Shown piece by piece: positions 26,472 through 34,608 of a stretch of 64,000 nt of DNA. This DNA comes from Bacteroidia bacterium (GTDB lineage: Bacteria; Bacteroidota; Bacteroidia; J057), in assembly GCA_030430575.1 (NCBI GenBank), contig JAUIKF010000034.1:1-64000 (forward strand), in the 5' to 3' direction. The stretch's first letter is position 1, and the number at the start of each line of letters is the position of its first letter. Made by a program: the position numbers and the translations under genes. The notes below the pieces were generated by a model, which searched no databases, was not told the DNA's origin, and saw only the letters and a program-made list of their open reading frames with translations.

Positions 26472-27665
26472 CTAGAAACTCCACTTCAAACGCATATACA
26501 CTGATGTGCCAAGGTTTTGGTAGGTTGTATGGTCCTCAAGAAAAAAGGCTTGAGCAATGAAATCGACGTCCCAGTTTTCTTTAATGGAATGAGTCACAGT
26601 AGGAATGGCTGCCATCAAGTTCCCTGCTGGTGCATAGATCATAGAGGCGCCTAGGTTCCATAAGGGCGTCACTTGGCCGCTTGCCGTAGCCAGGAAGCTC
26701 CATTTTGTGGGGAAAAGCGCCTTTGGCGTGAGCTGAGCACCAATCAAACCCGACTGGAGGTCAACAACGCTGAGCTGAGAAAGCCCACGGCTATTATAAT
26801 AGACGCCACCACTGATATAAGGGCCATTTGTCAGTTGATAGTCAACCCCTACAGAAAGGCTCACAAGGTCCATAGAATCGGGAGAGATGGAGGTAGGGGT
26901 GAAATAGGTCATTTCTCCTTTGAGCCCCATTCCTTTGATGGAACCAGCCCACCCCAGGCCCAAAGCTATATCGCCTCGGTAATATCCCCCCAGCAACTGC
27001 ACATCGTAATTCCATTTATTGAATTTGTACATAGCTGCACCTACAGATTCCTTCATATCTCTTGCTGGAGCAAAAGCCACCTCCACACTAGACAGCAAGC
27101 CTGGAAAATAAGTCAAACGAATGGCATCACTTCCTGGGCGTTCTTCATAGTCAAAGTCCAAAAAGTTGTAGGCATTAAACAGGTCATTGGGATTCCAAAT
27201 GGTGTTGATGCCCCAGTTGATACGCTGGCGGCCTACTCGCGCCTCAAATTTGCCTTTGACAAATTCGACATAAGCACGATCTATCATGCTATGACCAATC
27301 ATCGCCGTGTCATCTAGCCAGATGATAGAGAGGTCCACAAGCCCATTGTATTGGTCGATCAATGCGCCATAATTAGGGGTTAGTTTCACCTCCTCTCCCC
27401 ATATCAAACGATTTCTTGCTTCTACTGCCACCGTCCAGTTTTGGTGAGGATACCACTTGAGATTCAGTCGGTTATGCAGCAGATTATTGGTGGTGAGGGT
27501 GGAGGCAATCGGTACGTAATTAGAGGTTTGCAGATATTTGGCATATCCGTTAAACGCCCACTTAGGGGGCTTTTCTGGTTCGTCTTGTGCCATAAGATTA
27601 GGGGAGAAAAAGCTCCCAAACCCAAATAGCAAAAGTCCAATGATGTACCTTATTATTCTTACCAT
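26472..27665 (-). CDS. Outer-membrane beta-barrel protein of the Lol-like operon
   Basis: The 397-aa protein has a signal peptide (about 1-26) and a barrel made of alternating strands ('LNLKWYPHQNWTVAVEARNRLIWG', 'RIGRQRINWG'-type strand) ending in an aromatic 'VYMRLKWSF'. The 'ARVGRQRINWG..WNPNDLFN' segment is like DUF1302/porin-type barrels that partner hydrophobic-compound exporters. It is the last gene of a minus-strand run that encodes an ABC ATPase, two permeases and a LolA-like carrier. It could be the outer-membrane acceptor of that pathway, in place of LolB; this is inference from position. Confidence 0.75.
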   Translation of the reverse strand: MVRIIRYIIGLLLFGFGSFFSPNLMAQDEPEKPPKWAFNGYAKYLQTSNYVPIASTLTTNNLLHNRLNLKWYPHQNWTVAVEARNRLIWGEEVKLTPNYGALIDQYNGLVDLSIIWLDDTAMIGHSMIDRAYVEFVKGKFEARVGRQRINWGINTIWNPNDLFNAYNFLDFDYEERPGSDAIRLTYFPGLLSSVEVAFAPARDMKESVGAAMYKFNKWNYDVQLLGGYYRGDIALGLGWAGSIKGMGLKGEMTYFTPTSISPDSMDLVSLSVGVDYQLTNGPYISGGVYYNSRGLSQLSVVDLQSGLIGAQLTPKALFPTKWSFLATASGQVTPLWNLGASMIYAPAGNLMAAIPTVTHSIKENWDVDFIAQAFFLEDHTTYQNLGTSVYMRLKWSF

Positions 27666-27706
27666 TCTATCATCCGCTCATTTTATCATTCTATCATTTT
27701 CCTCCA

Positions 27707-28390
27707 TCATTCTTTCCTCACGTCCGAGACGATCATGCCATCTTCAAGCGTGATGACGCGCCTTGCCCGATCAATCACCCGCTGATCGTGGGTGGAGAAA
27801 ATGAAGGTCACATTTTCCTTCATGTTCAGTTCATCCATGATGTCGAGGAGATTGGTCGTGGACAAAGAGTCCAGGTTGGCCGTAGGCTCATCCGCCAGGA
27901 TGAACTTGGGTTTAGGTGCCAAGGCGCGTGCAACGGCTACGCGCTGTTGCTGGCCGCCAGACATTTTATTGGGGCGCTTGTCTCCTAAATCCCCTAGGCC
28001 AACCGCAGTTAGCAACTCCTCCGTACGCGCTTCACGCTCTGCCTTATCCCGCTTTTGCAACAGCATCACAAATTCCACATTTTCCTTGGCTGTAAGCACG
28101 GGAATGAGGTTATATGCCTGGAAGACAAAGCCAATATTGTGTAAGCGAAAGTCAATTCGTTCATTGGCGGAAATATTGGTGATGTCGGTCCCATCTACGA
28201 TCACTTGTCCCTTCGAAGCGGGATCTAGCCCACCTATGATATTGAGCAAAGTCGTCTTTCCAGAGCCTGAAGGGCCTACAATGGCAGTGAATTCTCCTGC
28301 CTCGATCTGTAGGTCTACCCCGCGCACAGCGTGTACAGGGACGGCCCCTTTGTATGTTTTGTGGACTTTTCTTGTTTCTATGATTGCCAT
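27707..28390 (-). CDS. ABC transporter ATPase, LolD/MacB type
   Basis: The 227-aa ATPase has Walker A GPSGSGKTT (39-47), Q-loop 'GFVFQAYNLIPVLTA', signature MSGGQQQR, Walker B FILADEPTANLD and H-loop 'FSTHDQRV'. The short form without a fused permease and the 'FQAYNL' Q-loop are typical of LolD-type ATPases that power mechanotransmission by FtsX-like permeases. It sits between a permease gene (28485) and the barrel gene (26472) and serves both permeases of the operon. A hairpin-forming purine/pyrimidine tract occupies the 95-bp gap to the permease upstream. Confidence 0.92.
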   Translation of the reverse strand: MAIIETRKVHKTYKGAVPVHAVRGVDLQIEAGEFTAIVGPSGSGKTTLLNIIGGLDPASKGQVIVDGTDITNISANERIDFRLHNIGFVFQAYNLIPVLTAKENVEFVMLLQKRDKAEREARTEELLTAVGLGDLGDKRPNKMSGGQQQRVAVARALAPKPKFILADEPTANLDSLSTTNLLDIMDELNMKENVTFIFSTHDQRVIDRARRVITLEDGMIVSDVRKE

Positions 28391-28412
28391 GATAGTAGAT
28401 TTTTATGTTGAA

Positions 28413-28473
28413 GAGAAGGGAACAGGGAGCAGAGAGAAGAATTAATTTAGTCTCTATTCCCTTTTCCCTTTTC
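28413..28473. repeat. Hairpin-forming purine/pyrimidine tract
   Basis: A purine tract (28413-28435, GAGAAGGG...CAGAGA) and a pyrimidine tract (28451-28473) pair at 19 of 23 positions by eye, separated by 15 nt. It fills the gap between the permease stop and the ATPase start in the Lol-like operon. No T-run follows on the minus strand, so read-through is likely. Confidence 0.6.
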
Positions 28474-28484
28474 ACTATTCCTAA

Positions 28485-29723
28485 TTATATCGCTCTGACC
28501 GCTTCTGAAGCTTCCAGTTTTACCGCTTTATATGCTGGGAAAATCGCTGAGACAATTGCCGTAATAGCCACCATGATCACAATGTCAATGTAGTAGTCGC
28601 CTTTCAGCGCGGGATAAATAATGGGGCTAAGGCCCATGCTTTCAAAGCCAGCCCCAAACATTGACATATCGATCCCAGCAACCCCAAAGTGCCCAATCAA
28701 TAAAGCCGCTGCAAGCATCCCAATTGGGGCGCCAATAAGGACCAGAAAAAACGTTTCCAGCATGATCATGCTAAATACTTTGCGCTGATTCATCCCTACA
28801 CACATTAGCATTCCCAGCTCTCGCTTACGTTCAAGCACTGCCATCAGCATTGTATTCACAATCCCAAAGCCCAAGGCTAGGAGGATGATTCCCATGATGA
28901 TTTGCAAGGACTGATCAAATGTATCCACCATGATTTTGGTTGCAGGATCGAGGTCTCTCCATGACTCAAGCTTTACGCCTGGGAAAGCAGCAACTAACTT
29001 TGCTTTTTCCTGATCAACTGTGACAGCGTCCAGGGCATCAGCTTTGTTTTTTAGGGTAAAAGCAATTTCATGAAATTCGCCAGGGCGATTTAACATACTC
29101 TTGCCTTGCAATACACTTGCTCGAACATATACATGCAGCTCATCAAATTTGCTGTCAGACGTTTTGTAAATCCCTATCACTTTGAAAGAACCCGCAATCA
29201 AGTTTCCATCAGGATCGGTAAAATTGACGGTCAATTTTCTCCCTATTGTTACTTTAAGTTTTTCTGCCAATCGTTTCCCTAAAACAATGGCAGATTTTTT
29301 CTTGCTCTCAAAAAAATCACCTTCTATGATCTTGGATTGTAGGTTAAAAACTTGCTGTTCCTCATCTGGGTTGATCCCAAATACTTTTACGCCATTGGTA
29401 TTATGAGCTGTCTGGGCAAAGCCCATCGTGACGACACGGCTTGTGACAGCCGCCACCTCTGGAATGGCTCTCAAGTCATCCACCATTTTTTGTCCTTCAG
29501 GCAAGAAGTAGGATATGCCTCTATCTATCTCATAATCAGCATGGTGTATCTGAAAATGAGCCATTTTCAACGCAATAATGTCACGTACTCGTTGCTCACT
29601 TGCCCCCCATGAAAAGGAGATCAAAAAGATCGCGGCCCCTATCCCTAGCGCCAGGGCCACCATGACCACCAAACTCCTCAGGTGGTTTCTCCATATATTT
29701 CGCCAAGCTATTTTTATCAACAT
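28485..29723 (-). CDS. ABC transporter permease, FtsX/LolC-E type (second permease)
   Basis: The 412-aa protein has a type VII ABC layout: one N-terminal helix (about 16-38) preceded by the coupling motif 'KIAWRNIWRNHLRS', a large periplasmic MacB-like domain (about 45-270), three C-terminal helices (about 275-300, 325-350, 375-395) and the end 'KLEASEAVRAI'. Such permeases extrude lipoproteins, lipids or hydrophobic molecules from the outer leaflet of the inner membrane. Together with the related permease at 30228 it would form a heterodimer as LolC/LolE do. A four-helix-bundle gene separates the two. Confidence 0.9.
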   Translation of the reverse strand: MLIKIAWRNIWRNHLRSLVVMVALALGIGAAIFLISFSWGASEQRVRDIIALKMAHFQIHHADYEIDRGISYFLPEGQKMVDDLRAIPEVAAVTSRVVTMGFAQTAHNTNGVKVFGINPDEEQQVFNLQSKIIEGDFFESKKKSAIVLGKRLAEKLKVTIGRKLTVNFTDPDGNLIAGSFKVIGIYKTSDSKFDELHVYVRASVLQGKSMLNRPGEFHEIAFTLKNKADALDAVTVDQEKAKLVAAFPGVKLESWRDLDPATKIMVDTFDQSLQIIMGIILLALGFGIVNTMLMAVLERKRELGMLMCVGMNQRKVFSMIMLETFFLVLIGAPIGMLAAALLIGHFGVAGIDMSMFGAGFESMGLSPIIYPALKGDYYIDIVIMVAITAIVSAIFPAYKAVKLEASEAVRAI

Positions 29724-29732
29724 AAGTGGTGA

Positions 29733-29766
29733 ATTAAAATGAAAATCAAAATGAAAATGAAAGTAT
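29733..29766. repeat. A-rich hexamer tract, left of the four-helix-bundle gene
   Basis: A run of AAAATG/AAAATC-type hexamers upstream of the second permease start. Its reverse-complement family, a much longer (CATTTT/AATTTT)n tract, lies on the other side of the four-helix-bundle gene at 30150-30226. The gene is therefore bounded by the same motif in inverted orientation. Confidence 0.65.
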
Positions 29767-29768
29767 GA

Positions 29769-30140
29769 TCAGGGTTCTTTTTGATTTTTTTGTTTCGTAT
29801 TTAAGATCATTTTTGCACTAATCGCTGCTAACTCCTTCGCTTCGACAATTAATTCACTCCTTATCGATTCCTCTCCATATTTTACATATTCCATAATCAG
29901 CAAAGACACTTTTGTTTCTCTTATCTCCTTTAATACCAGAGTCATTTTGTGGATAAAATCCTTGGAAGTAGTTGTCCCTTGGGCTTCGCCATAGTTCAGT
30001 GTCCCACTTCCAGATGAACGCATCATTTGATTACCATAGTAGATACCTGTATCATCATTAGGCAATGTTTTGCAAAACAGGATAATCTCCCCCGCAAACT
30101 TTACCAAGCGATCTTCCAAATTATATGGCTTGTTCTTCAT
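29769..30140 (-). CDS. Four-helix-bundle protein (23S rRNA intervening-sequence / Avd-like family)
   Basis: The 123-aa basic protein is of the S23/IVS four-helix-bundle family. It begins 'MKNKPYNLEDRLVKFAGEIILFCKTLP', has the conserved 'GNQMMRSSGSGTLNYGEA' loop, and continues with 'FIHKMTLVLKEIRETKVSLLIM' and 'EAKELAAISAKMI'. Members occur in 23S rRNA insertions, next to diversity-generating reverse transcriptases (as Avd) and in many free-standing copies in Bacteroidota. No rRNA or reverse transcriptase is near. The gene splits the two permeases of the transport operon and is framed by inverted hexamer tracts, which suggests that it was inserted there. Molecular role unknown. Confidence 0.82.
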   Translation of the reverse strand: MKNKPYNLEDRLVKFAGEIILFCKTLPNDDTGIYYGNQMMRSSGSGTLNYGEAQGTTTSKDFIHKMTLVLKEIRETKVSLLIMEYVKYGEESIRSELIVEAKELAAISAKMILNTKQKNQKEP

Positions 30141-30149
30141 GCCCCTTTG

Positions 30150-30226
30150 TATTTCATTTTAATTTTCATTTTAATTTTCATTTTCATTTTCATTTTAATT
30201 TTAATTTTCATTTTAATTTTCATTTC
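30150..30226. repeat. (CATTTT/AATTTT)n hexamer tract
   Basis: About 77 nt built almost only from CATTTT and AATTTT hexamers in phase. It lies between the first permease stop (30228) and the four-helix-bundle start. Read on the minus (coding) strand it is AAAATG/AAAATT, the same sense as upstream A-rich leader tracts elsewhere in the operon. The high regularity makes it prone to length change by slippage. Confidence 0.8.
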
Positions 30227-30227
30227 C

Positions 30228-31445
30228 CTATCCCCGCATCGCCTGAATAGGCTCCATTCGCCATATTTTCCACATGGGGTAGATCGAAACAATCAGCGCA
30301 AAAATCAAAATGACGAAGGCTTGATTCACAAAAATACCTGGATCTATCATCGTGGGGATGACTGCTTCTATTCCAAATTCTTCGTAGGCTTTGGCAAATT
30401 CTTCCCCAAACTGAATCGGGAAGTAGTGGAAGTAAATGACAAAAGGAAGGGAGATGAAAGCACCTGCAAGTACACCTAAGATAGACATAGTCACCGTTTC
30501 GATAAGCATGATAAATGCCAAGCGAGAGCGCTTCATTCCAATAGCTACTAACACGCCAAATTCATACTGCCGTTCGGCAACCATCATCAGAACAGTCCCA
30601 AACATCCCAAATGCGATGATCATATATAGAATTCCCATCACCAAGATGCCCCCTGCCCGATCGCTCTCTACGAACTGAGACAGTTCGGGTGCCATATCCA
30701 CCCAATCCATCACCTCATATTCGCTAGTGTCGATTTTGGTCTGAAGGTTTTTCACCACCTGGTCCATCCTTTGAGGATTAGAAAGATTCAAGGCAAAAGC
30801 CGTCAACCGATTGTCAGCTCTCGTATATACTTGAGCTTCAGAAATCGTCATGAATATCAAGCGTGTATTCAGGTCTGGAGAGCCGTAGTGGACAATTCCC
30901 TCAATGGGATAAAGACCATAAGCTGTCGCGGCATGATAGCCCTGCCCCAATAATATGAGGTCATCTCCAACGTCTAAATTGAGTTTTTTTGCCAATCCCT
31001 CAGCTACCAAAATTCCTCTGGAGTCTTTGGTGAGGTAGCTACCTTTGACCATTTTATTTTCCAATCCAGTAAGCTTACTTTCCTCCTCTGGATCCATTCC
31101 TACCACCATGGAAAATTTAGAGACTGGCCCAGATGAAGCCAGGGCAAAAGTCTCCACTCGGGGAACCATCGCAGAAATATGCTGTTCGTCAGCTACAGCT
31201 TTGTGGATAAGCGGATTATCCTCAAAACTGTGGTCTAACGTCTGCTCATCCCAAAATCCTTTTTGGTGGACTTGTATGTATCCCGTATGGAACTGAACCA
31301 TGTTGCGAATCATGTTCTCATAAGTACCTTCTTGTATAGAGCGCATGAATATCGCAATAGAAGCCGCCAGCAGCACCGACCCCATCGTGATGAAGGTCCG
31401 TCTACGGTTGCGCCACAGATTGCGCCAAGCGAGTTTGAATAGCAT
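30228..31445 (-). CDS. ABC transporter permease, FtsX/LolC-E type (first permease)
   Basis: The 405-aa protein has the same layout as its partner: coupling helix 'KLAWRNLWRNRRRTF', first helix (about 19-35), a periplasmic domain (about 40-265) and three C-terminal helices, ending 'WRMEPIQAMRG'. Sequence similarity between the two permeases is clear in the N-terminal motif, the 'GMDPEEE' versus 'GINPDEE' segment and the C-terminus, so they are probably ancient paralogues that form a heterodimer with the ATPase at 27707. Substrate is unknown. A 140-bp inverted low-complexity tract precedes it. Confidence 0.9.
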   Translation of the reverse strand: MLFKLAWRNLWRNRRRTFITMGSVLLAASIAIFMRSIQEGTYENMIRNMVQFHTGYIQVHQKGFWDEQTLDHSFEDNPLIHKAVADEQHISAMVPRVETFALASSGPVSKFSMVVGMDPEEESKLTGLENKMVKGSYLTKDSRGILVAEGLAKKLNLDVGDDLILLGQGYHAATAYGLYPIEGIVHYGSPDLNTRLIFMTISEAQVYTRADNRLTAFALNLSNPQRMDQVVKNLQTKIDTSEYEVMDWVDMAPELSQFVESDRAGGILVMGILYMIIAFGMFGTVLMMVAERQYEFGVLVAIGMKRSRLAFIMLIETVTMSILGVLAGAFISLPFVIYFHYFPIQFGEEFAKAYEEFGIEAVIPTMIDPGIFVNQAFVILIFALIVSIYPMWKIWRMEPIQAMRG

Positions 31446-31456
31446 AGGTAAGTCAT

Positions 31457-31592
31457 CAATGAGTGAATGATAGGATGAGGGAATGATAAAATGGGAGGAA
31501 ATGATTAAATGAATAGATGATAAAATGAGTAAATGACATTTTTCATTCTAAATTCTCCATTTTCCATTCTTAATTTTTCATTATTAATTATC
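31457..31592. repeat. Inverted (GAATGATAAAATG)-type / (CATTTTTCATTC)-type tract
   Basis: 31457-31538 is made of ATGA/AATG-rich units of 6-8 nt (TGAATGATAGGATGAGGGAA and similar); 31539-31592 has the complementary CATT/TTCC units. The two halves face each other and could pair loosely along more than 50 nt. The tract occupies the whole gap between the LolA-like gene and the first permease. Confidence 0.6.
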
Positions 31593-32352
31593 CCCTAATC
31601 CGCTTCATATACTGAACCGTGAAGTAGGTATCAGGGATATCGAGGTCAAATTTGACCTTCGTAAATTGCATAATCGTCTGGTGCCCTTCCTTGTCGACGG
31701 GGCTGATCGTCATTTTGGTCACAAATAGACGCCCATCCATTTCCTTTACCTCTGACCCTTGCATCACATTGACCAGTTCATCGTCTTCGTCGTAATATTC
31801 CCCTTTCATCGTCAGGTATTCCGCTTTATCAATCCATAATAATACCTTTCCCCAGACTACAGCTGCATCTTCTGTAGGGATCAATTCGATTTTCCAACAT
31901 GCACGACCTTCGACAACTTCCTCTCCCAACAAAGTATGGTCGTAGTCATTGGTCAGGGAGAATTCACGGACGAGATCGTCATTGGTGAAGTCTGAGCCCA
32001 TCCAGGACTGAGACATCATCGATGGAGGGAGCTTGATGCTCCGCTCGATCCGAGGCATCCAGGTCCAGACTTCTTTTCCACGCTTGAGGTTAGCCATCCC
32101 TTTGTCACGGGCAGGCGTCTTCACTACAATCAGGCTATATTCTGTGCCTTCCGACCAGAGGGTCATCGACATCTCCCGCTGCCAAGAAGGCCGCACAATG
32201 GTCATGGTGACATCCGCTTCCATCGATTTTACCCCTCGCTGACGCTTCTCCGCTTCATGGATGATTTCTTTGGCATCTTGTGCCCATATATTGGTGCTTC
32301 CCAGCAGGAAAACCAACACGATTGATTGGAGGATTATTTTAAATGTTTTCAT
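31588..32352 (-). CDS. LolA-like outer-membrane lipoprotein-sorting protein
   Basis: The 254-aa protein has a signal peptide (about 1-25) and a LolA/LolB-type half-barrel (PF17131-like). Segments include 'GVKSMEADVTMTIVRPSWQREMSMTLWSEG', 'KTPARDKGMANLKRGKEVWTWMPRIERSIKLPPSMMSQSWMGSD', 'LIPTEDAAVVWGKVLLWIDKAEYLTMKGEYYDEDDELVNVM' and a terminal 'TVQYMKRIRG'. It probably carries a hydrophobic ligand across the periplasm. Genes for a LolCDE-like ABC complex and an outer-membrane barrel follow, so it fits as the shuttle of a dedicated pathway, separate from the housekeeping Lol system. Its start is 13 bp from the TetR stop, so it belongs to the TetR-led operon. Confidence 0.85.
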   Translation of the reverse strand: MKTFKIILQSIVLVFLLGSTNIWAQDAKEIIHEAEKRQRGVKSMEADVTMTIVRPSWQREMSMTLWSEGTEYSLIVVKTPARDKGMANLKRGKEVWTWMPRIERSIKLPPSMMSQSWMGSDFTNDDLVREFSLTNDYDHTLLGEEVVEGRACWKIELIPTEDAAVVWGKVLLWIDKAEYLTMKGEYYDEDDELVNVMQGSEVKEMDGRLFVTKMTISPVDKEGHQTIMQFTKVKFDLDIPDTYFTVQYMKRIRG

Positions 32353-32365
32353 AGGTTATTAATCT

Positions 32366-32965
32366 CTAATGCTTTATTTCTACTTGTTCCAAATCGTATT
32401 TTTTCAGCAAATAATCTTTGATTTTTTCGATGGGCATGGCATCGCCCAGGACAATATGCTGAATCCCTACGCCATCCAATATGACGCCCAGCAACAACAA
32501 TTCTTCCTCAGGATTGGGAATCCCAGCCTCCTGCAATAAAGGCAAAAAAAGCTGTGGCATGCCTTCATATTTTCCCATCACAACTTCACGCATCTTTGGA
32601 AACTGATCTATCTTCAAGGAGAGGGAAGCAAGTAGTTTATTATATTCATGTTCTTCTACAATCATGCTAAAGGCCTCTTCTATCACAAACCGCAACTTCC
32701 CTTTTGCGGTAGGTTGCTTCATCATTTTTTCAAAGAGAGCATCTCCATGTGCTACGGCATCTTCTATCACTGCCTGTACAAGCCCTTCCTTCGTTTTAAA
32801 GTAATGAGGAATCAGCCCTTTGGCTACCCCAGCCTCTGTGGCAATTTGACTAATGGAAGTAGCGTGATACCCTTTTTCAGCAAATAATTTCAGGGCAGCA
32901 TCCAGTATCTTTCGCTGGCTCGCCTGGCGGATTTCTTCAAATTGTTTGCTGCTTCTTGGGGACAT
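32366..32965 (-). CDS. TetR/AcrR-family regulator of the Lol-like operon
   Basis: The 199-aa protein has a TetR N-terminus: 'ILDAALKLFAEKGYHATSISQIATEAGVAKGLIPHYFKTKEGLV' (about 15-58). The C-terminal helical domain should bind a hydrophobic effector. It is the first gene of a minus-strand operon with LolA-like, two permease, ATPase and barrel genes. A TTGAC-N6-GTCAA palindrome of AcrR type (33020-33035) lies 55 bp upstream, so autoregulation of the whole export operon is likely. Confidence 0.9.
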   Translation of the reverse strand: MSPRSSKQFEEIRQASQRKILDAALKLFAEKGYHATSISQIATEAGVAKGLIPHYFKTKEGLVQAVIEDAVAHGDALFEKMMKQPTAKGKLRFVIEEAFSMIVEEHEYNKLLASLSLKIDQFPKMREVVMGKYEGMPQLFLPLLQEAGIPNPEEELLLLGVILDGVGIQHIVLGDAMPIEKIKDYLLKKYDLEQVEIKH

Positions 32966-33019
32966 TTGAAATAAAAATGAAAGTTAAAATAAAAATGGAA
33001 GTATGAATCCATTTTTTGG

Positions 33020-33035
33020 TTGACCAGTCAGTCAA
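33020..33035. promoter_or_regulatory. Candidate TetR/AcrR operator TTGACCAGTCAGTCAA
   Basis: TTGAC and GTCAA half-sites separated by 6 nt form a 16-bp palindrome 55-70 bp upstream of the TetR gene. The TGACYRACTNGTCA style is widespread among self-regulating AcrR-type repressors. Binding is not shown by sequence alone. Confidence 0.55.
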
Positions 33036-33105
33036 TGGCAAATACGCAAATATTTTGAATAAGTTCAAATTGGGGGGTATGACTTTCGTCAGTTAAACCT
33101 GTAAA

Positions 33106-34608
33106 TCAATTTGAAACTACTTCCGCAATCCAAATCCGCTCCGCCAGGGCATGATCCACCTGAATCATTTTTTCCCCTTGTAGAATCTTTAAATTCCCTT
33201 CTTCCAACGCTTTCACTTCAAAATCCAAATCGGGAACCAGGCCCATTTCCCAAAGACGAGATCGGATGAGGTGATCTGGCTGACGAGAGCTGATTCGTGA
33301 GCGGTCGCCCACCACAAGGCTTGTGAGATTGGGTAATTCACCGCTGTATTTGTGGGGAATCGGCGAGCCATGGGGGTCAAGGTCTGGGTAGCCCAGTTTT
33401 TTCGCTACTTCTTCAATCAGGGATTCGGGCAAAATATGCTCGTATTTCTCGGCATCTTCATGTATTTGGTCTACATCCAATCCCAACTCTTGCACCAAAT
33501 AACTCTCCCACAGCCTGTGTGCGCGGATGAGGTCATAGCCCTTTTCGATGCCTTTTTCCGTAAGCGAAATCCCTTCGATGTCTTTGACCAAAAAGCCATT
33601 CCGCTTCAAGAATTTGACTGGAGATCTAAGGTTCTTATAAGCCATTCCAAGGCGTTCAGAGAGGTTTTCTGGACTGAGCCGCTGCCGTTCATGTAAGCGA
33701 ACTGATTGCTTCAAGACGTCTTCGCGTAGGATGCGGATTTGTCGTTCCCGTCTTTTGAAATAGCGGCTCACCAAGCCTCTTCGTGGCGCAAATAAGACAG
33801 CGACCAGATAAAATAGTGTCGCCATCACAGTCATGGCTGGACCAGGCGTTGTATCAAATACGATAGCCAGCAACAGGCCAGCGGTTGTCGAAAACAGCCC
33901 AACCCCTGCTGCGATGAGGATCATTTTCTTCATGTCATGCGTCAGCAAGTAGGCCGTAGAAGCAGGGGTAATCAGCATGGCTACGACCAGGATGACCCCT
34001 ACAGACTGAAGGGAAGCGACTACGGCAAAAGACAGTAGTAGGAGCAAAAAGTAATGCACGGTCGCAACGGAAATTCCGATCGTCTGAGCAACCACCGACT
34101 CAAAGGTTGTGATGAAGAGAAATCGGTAGAAAGCGACAACACTAATCAAGGTGAAACACATGACCAGAAAAGTCATCCACAGGTCTTGATCGGCAATTCC
34201 CAGAATATTGCCAAATAGAAAATCTTTGAGGTCTAGGTGAATGCCTTCTTGCTTGGAAATATATGAAATCCCCATAACGCCTATGGCAAACATTGCCGTA
34301 AATACGATTCCGATGGCAGCATCTTCCTGGGTCTTCACATTTCGCTGAATCCATGTCATAAAGAGGGCCGCTACTAGCCCCGCAATCACCGACCCCACAA
34401 AAAACCCCAAAGTGCTGTATCCTCCAGCGATAATAAACCCTGCCACCACCCCTGGGAGGATGGCATGAGAAAGCGCATCGCCGATCAGGGCCATATTTCT
34501 CAGAATAATGAAACAGCCCAAAATGCCACACATGATCCCGACCATGGCAGAGGCAAGGAGGGCGCGCACGATAAACGCTTCTTGCAAAATATCTCCTAAC
34601 TCAAACAT
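33106..34608 (-). CDS. Metal ABC permease (ZnuB/TroC type) fused to DtxR/MntR-type regulator
   Basis: The 500-aa fusion has an ABC-3 family permease (residues 1-275, about eight helices, 'LIGDALSHAILPGVV', 'LFGNILGI' and 'ITPASTAYLL' motifs). A DtxR-type regulator (about 290-500) is joined to it. The latter has a winged helix ('RLSPENLSERLGMAYKNLRSPVKFLKRNGFL'), a metal-binding dimerisation region ('AHRLWESYLVQELG...HEDAEKYEHILPESL', with E/H ligands of the MntR/DtxR class) and a FeoA/SH3-like tail. Together with the upstream fusion gene (overlap 8 bp) it gives a complete Mn/Zn/Fe importer. How a membrane-tied regulator reaches DNA is unclear. Such permease-regulator fusions are known in Bacteroidota. 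Confidence 0.88.
   Translation of the reverse strand: MFELGDILQEAFIVRALLASAMVGIMCGILGCFIILRNMALIGDALSHAILPGVVAGFIIAGGYSTLGFFVGSVIAGLVAALFMTWIQRNVKTQEDAAIGIVFTAMFAIGVMGISYISKQEGIHLDLKDFLFGNILGIADQDLWMTFLVMCFTLISVVAFYRFLFITTFESVVAQTIGISVATVHYFLLLLLSFAVVASLQSVGVILVVAMLITPASTAYLLTHDMKKMILIAAGVGLFSTTAGLLLAIVFDTTPGPAMTVMATLFYLVAVLFAPRRGLVSRYFKRRERQIRILREDVLKQSVRLHERQRLSPENLSERLGMAYKNLRSPVKFLKRNGFLVKDIEGISLTEKGIEKGYDLIRAHRLWESYLVQELGLDVDQIHEDAEKYEHILPESLIEEVAKKLGYPDLDPHGSPIPHKYSGELPNLTSLVVGDRSRISSRQPDHLIRSRLWEMGLVPDLDFEVKALEEGNLKILQGEKMIQVDHALAERIWIAEVVSN

Noticed and set aside
26673-27317. 214-codon plus-strand frame antisense to the outer-membrane barrel gene
   Set aside because: The opposite strand has a signal peptide and barrel pattern; the antisense frame has no domain or start context.
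27792-28445. 217-codon plus-strand frame antisense to the ABC ATPase
   Set aside because: The minus-strand frame carries all ABC motifs, so this is a shadow.
29769-30140. Four-helix-bundle gene as evidence of a diversity-generating retroelement or rRNA insertion
   Set aside because: There is no reverse transcriptase, template/variable repeat pair or rRNA nearby.
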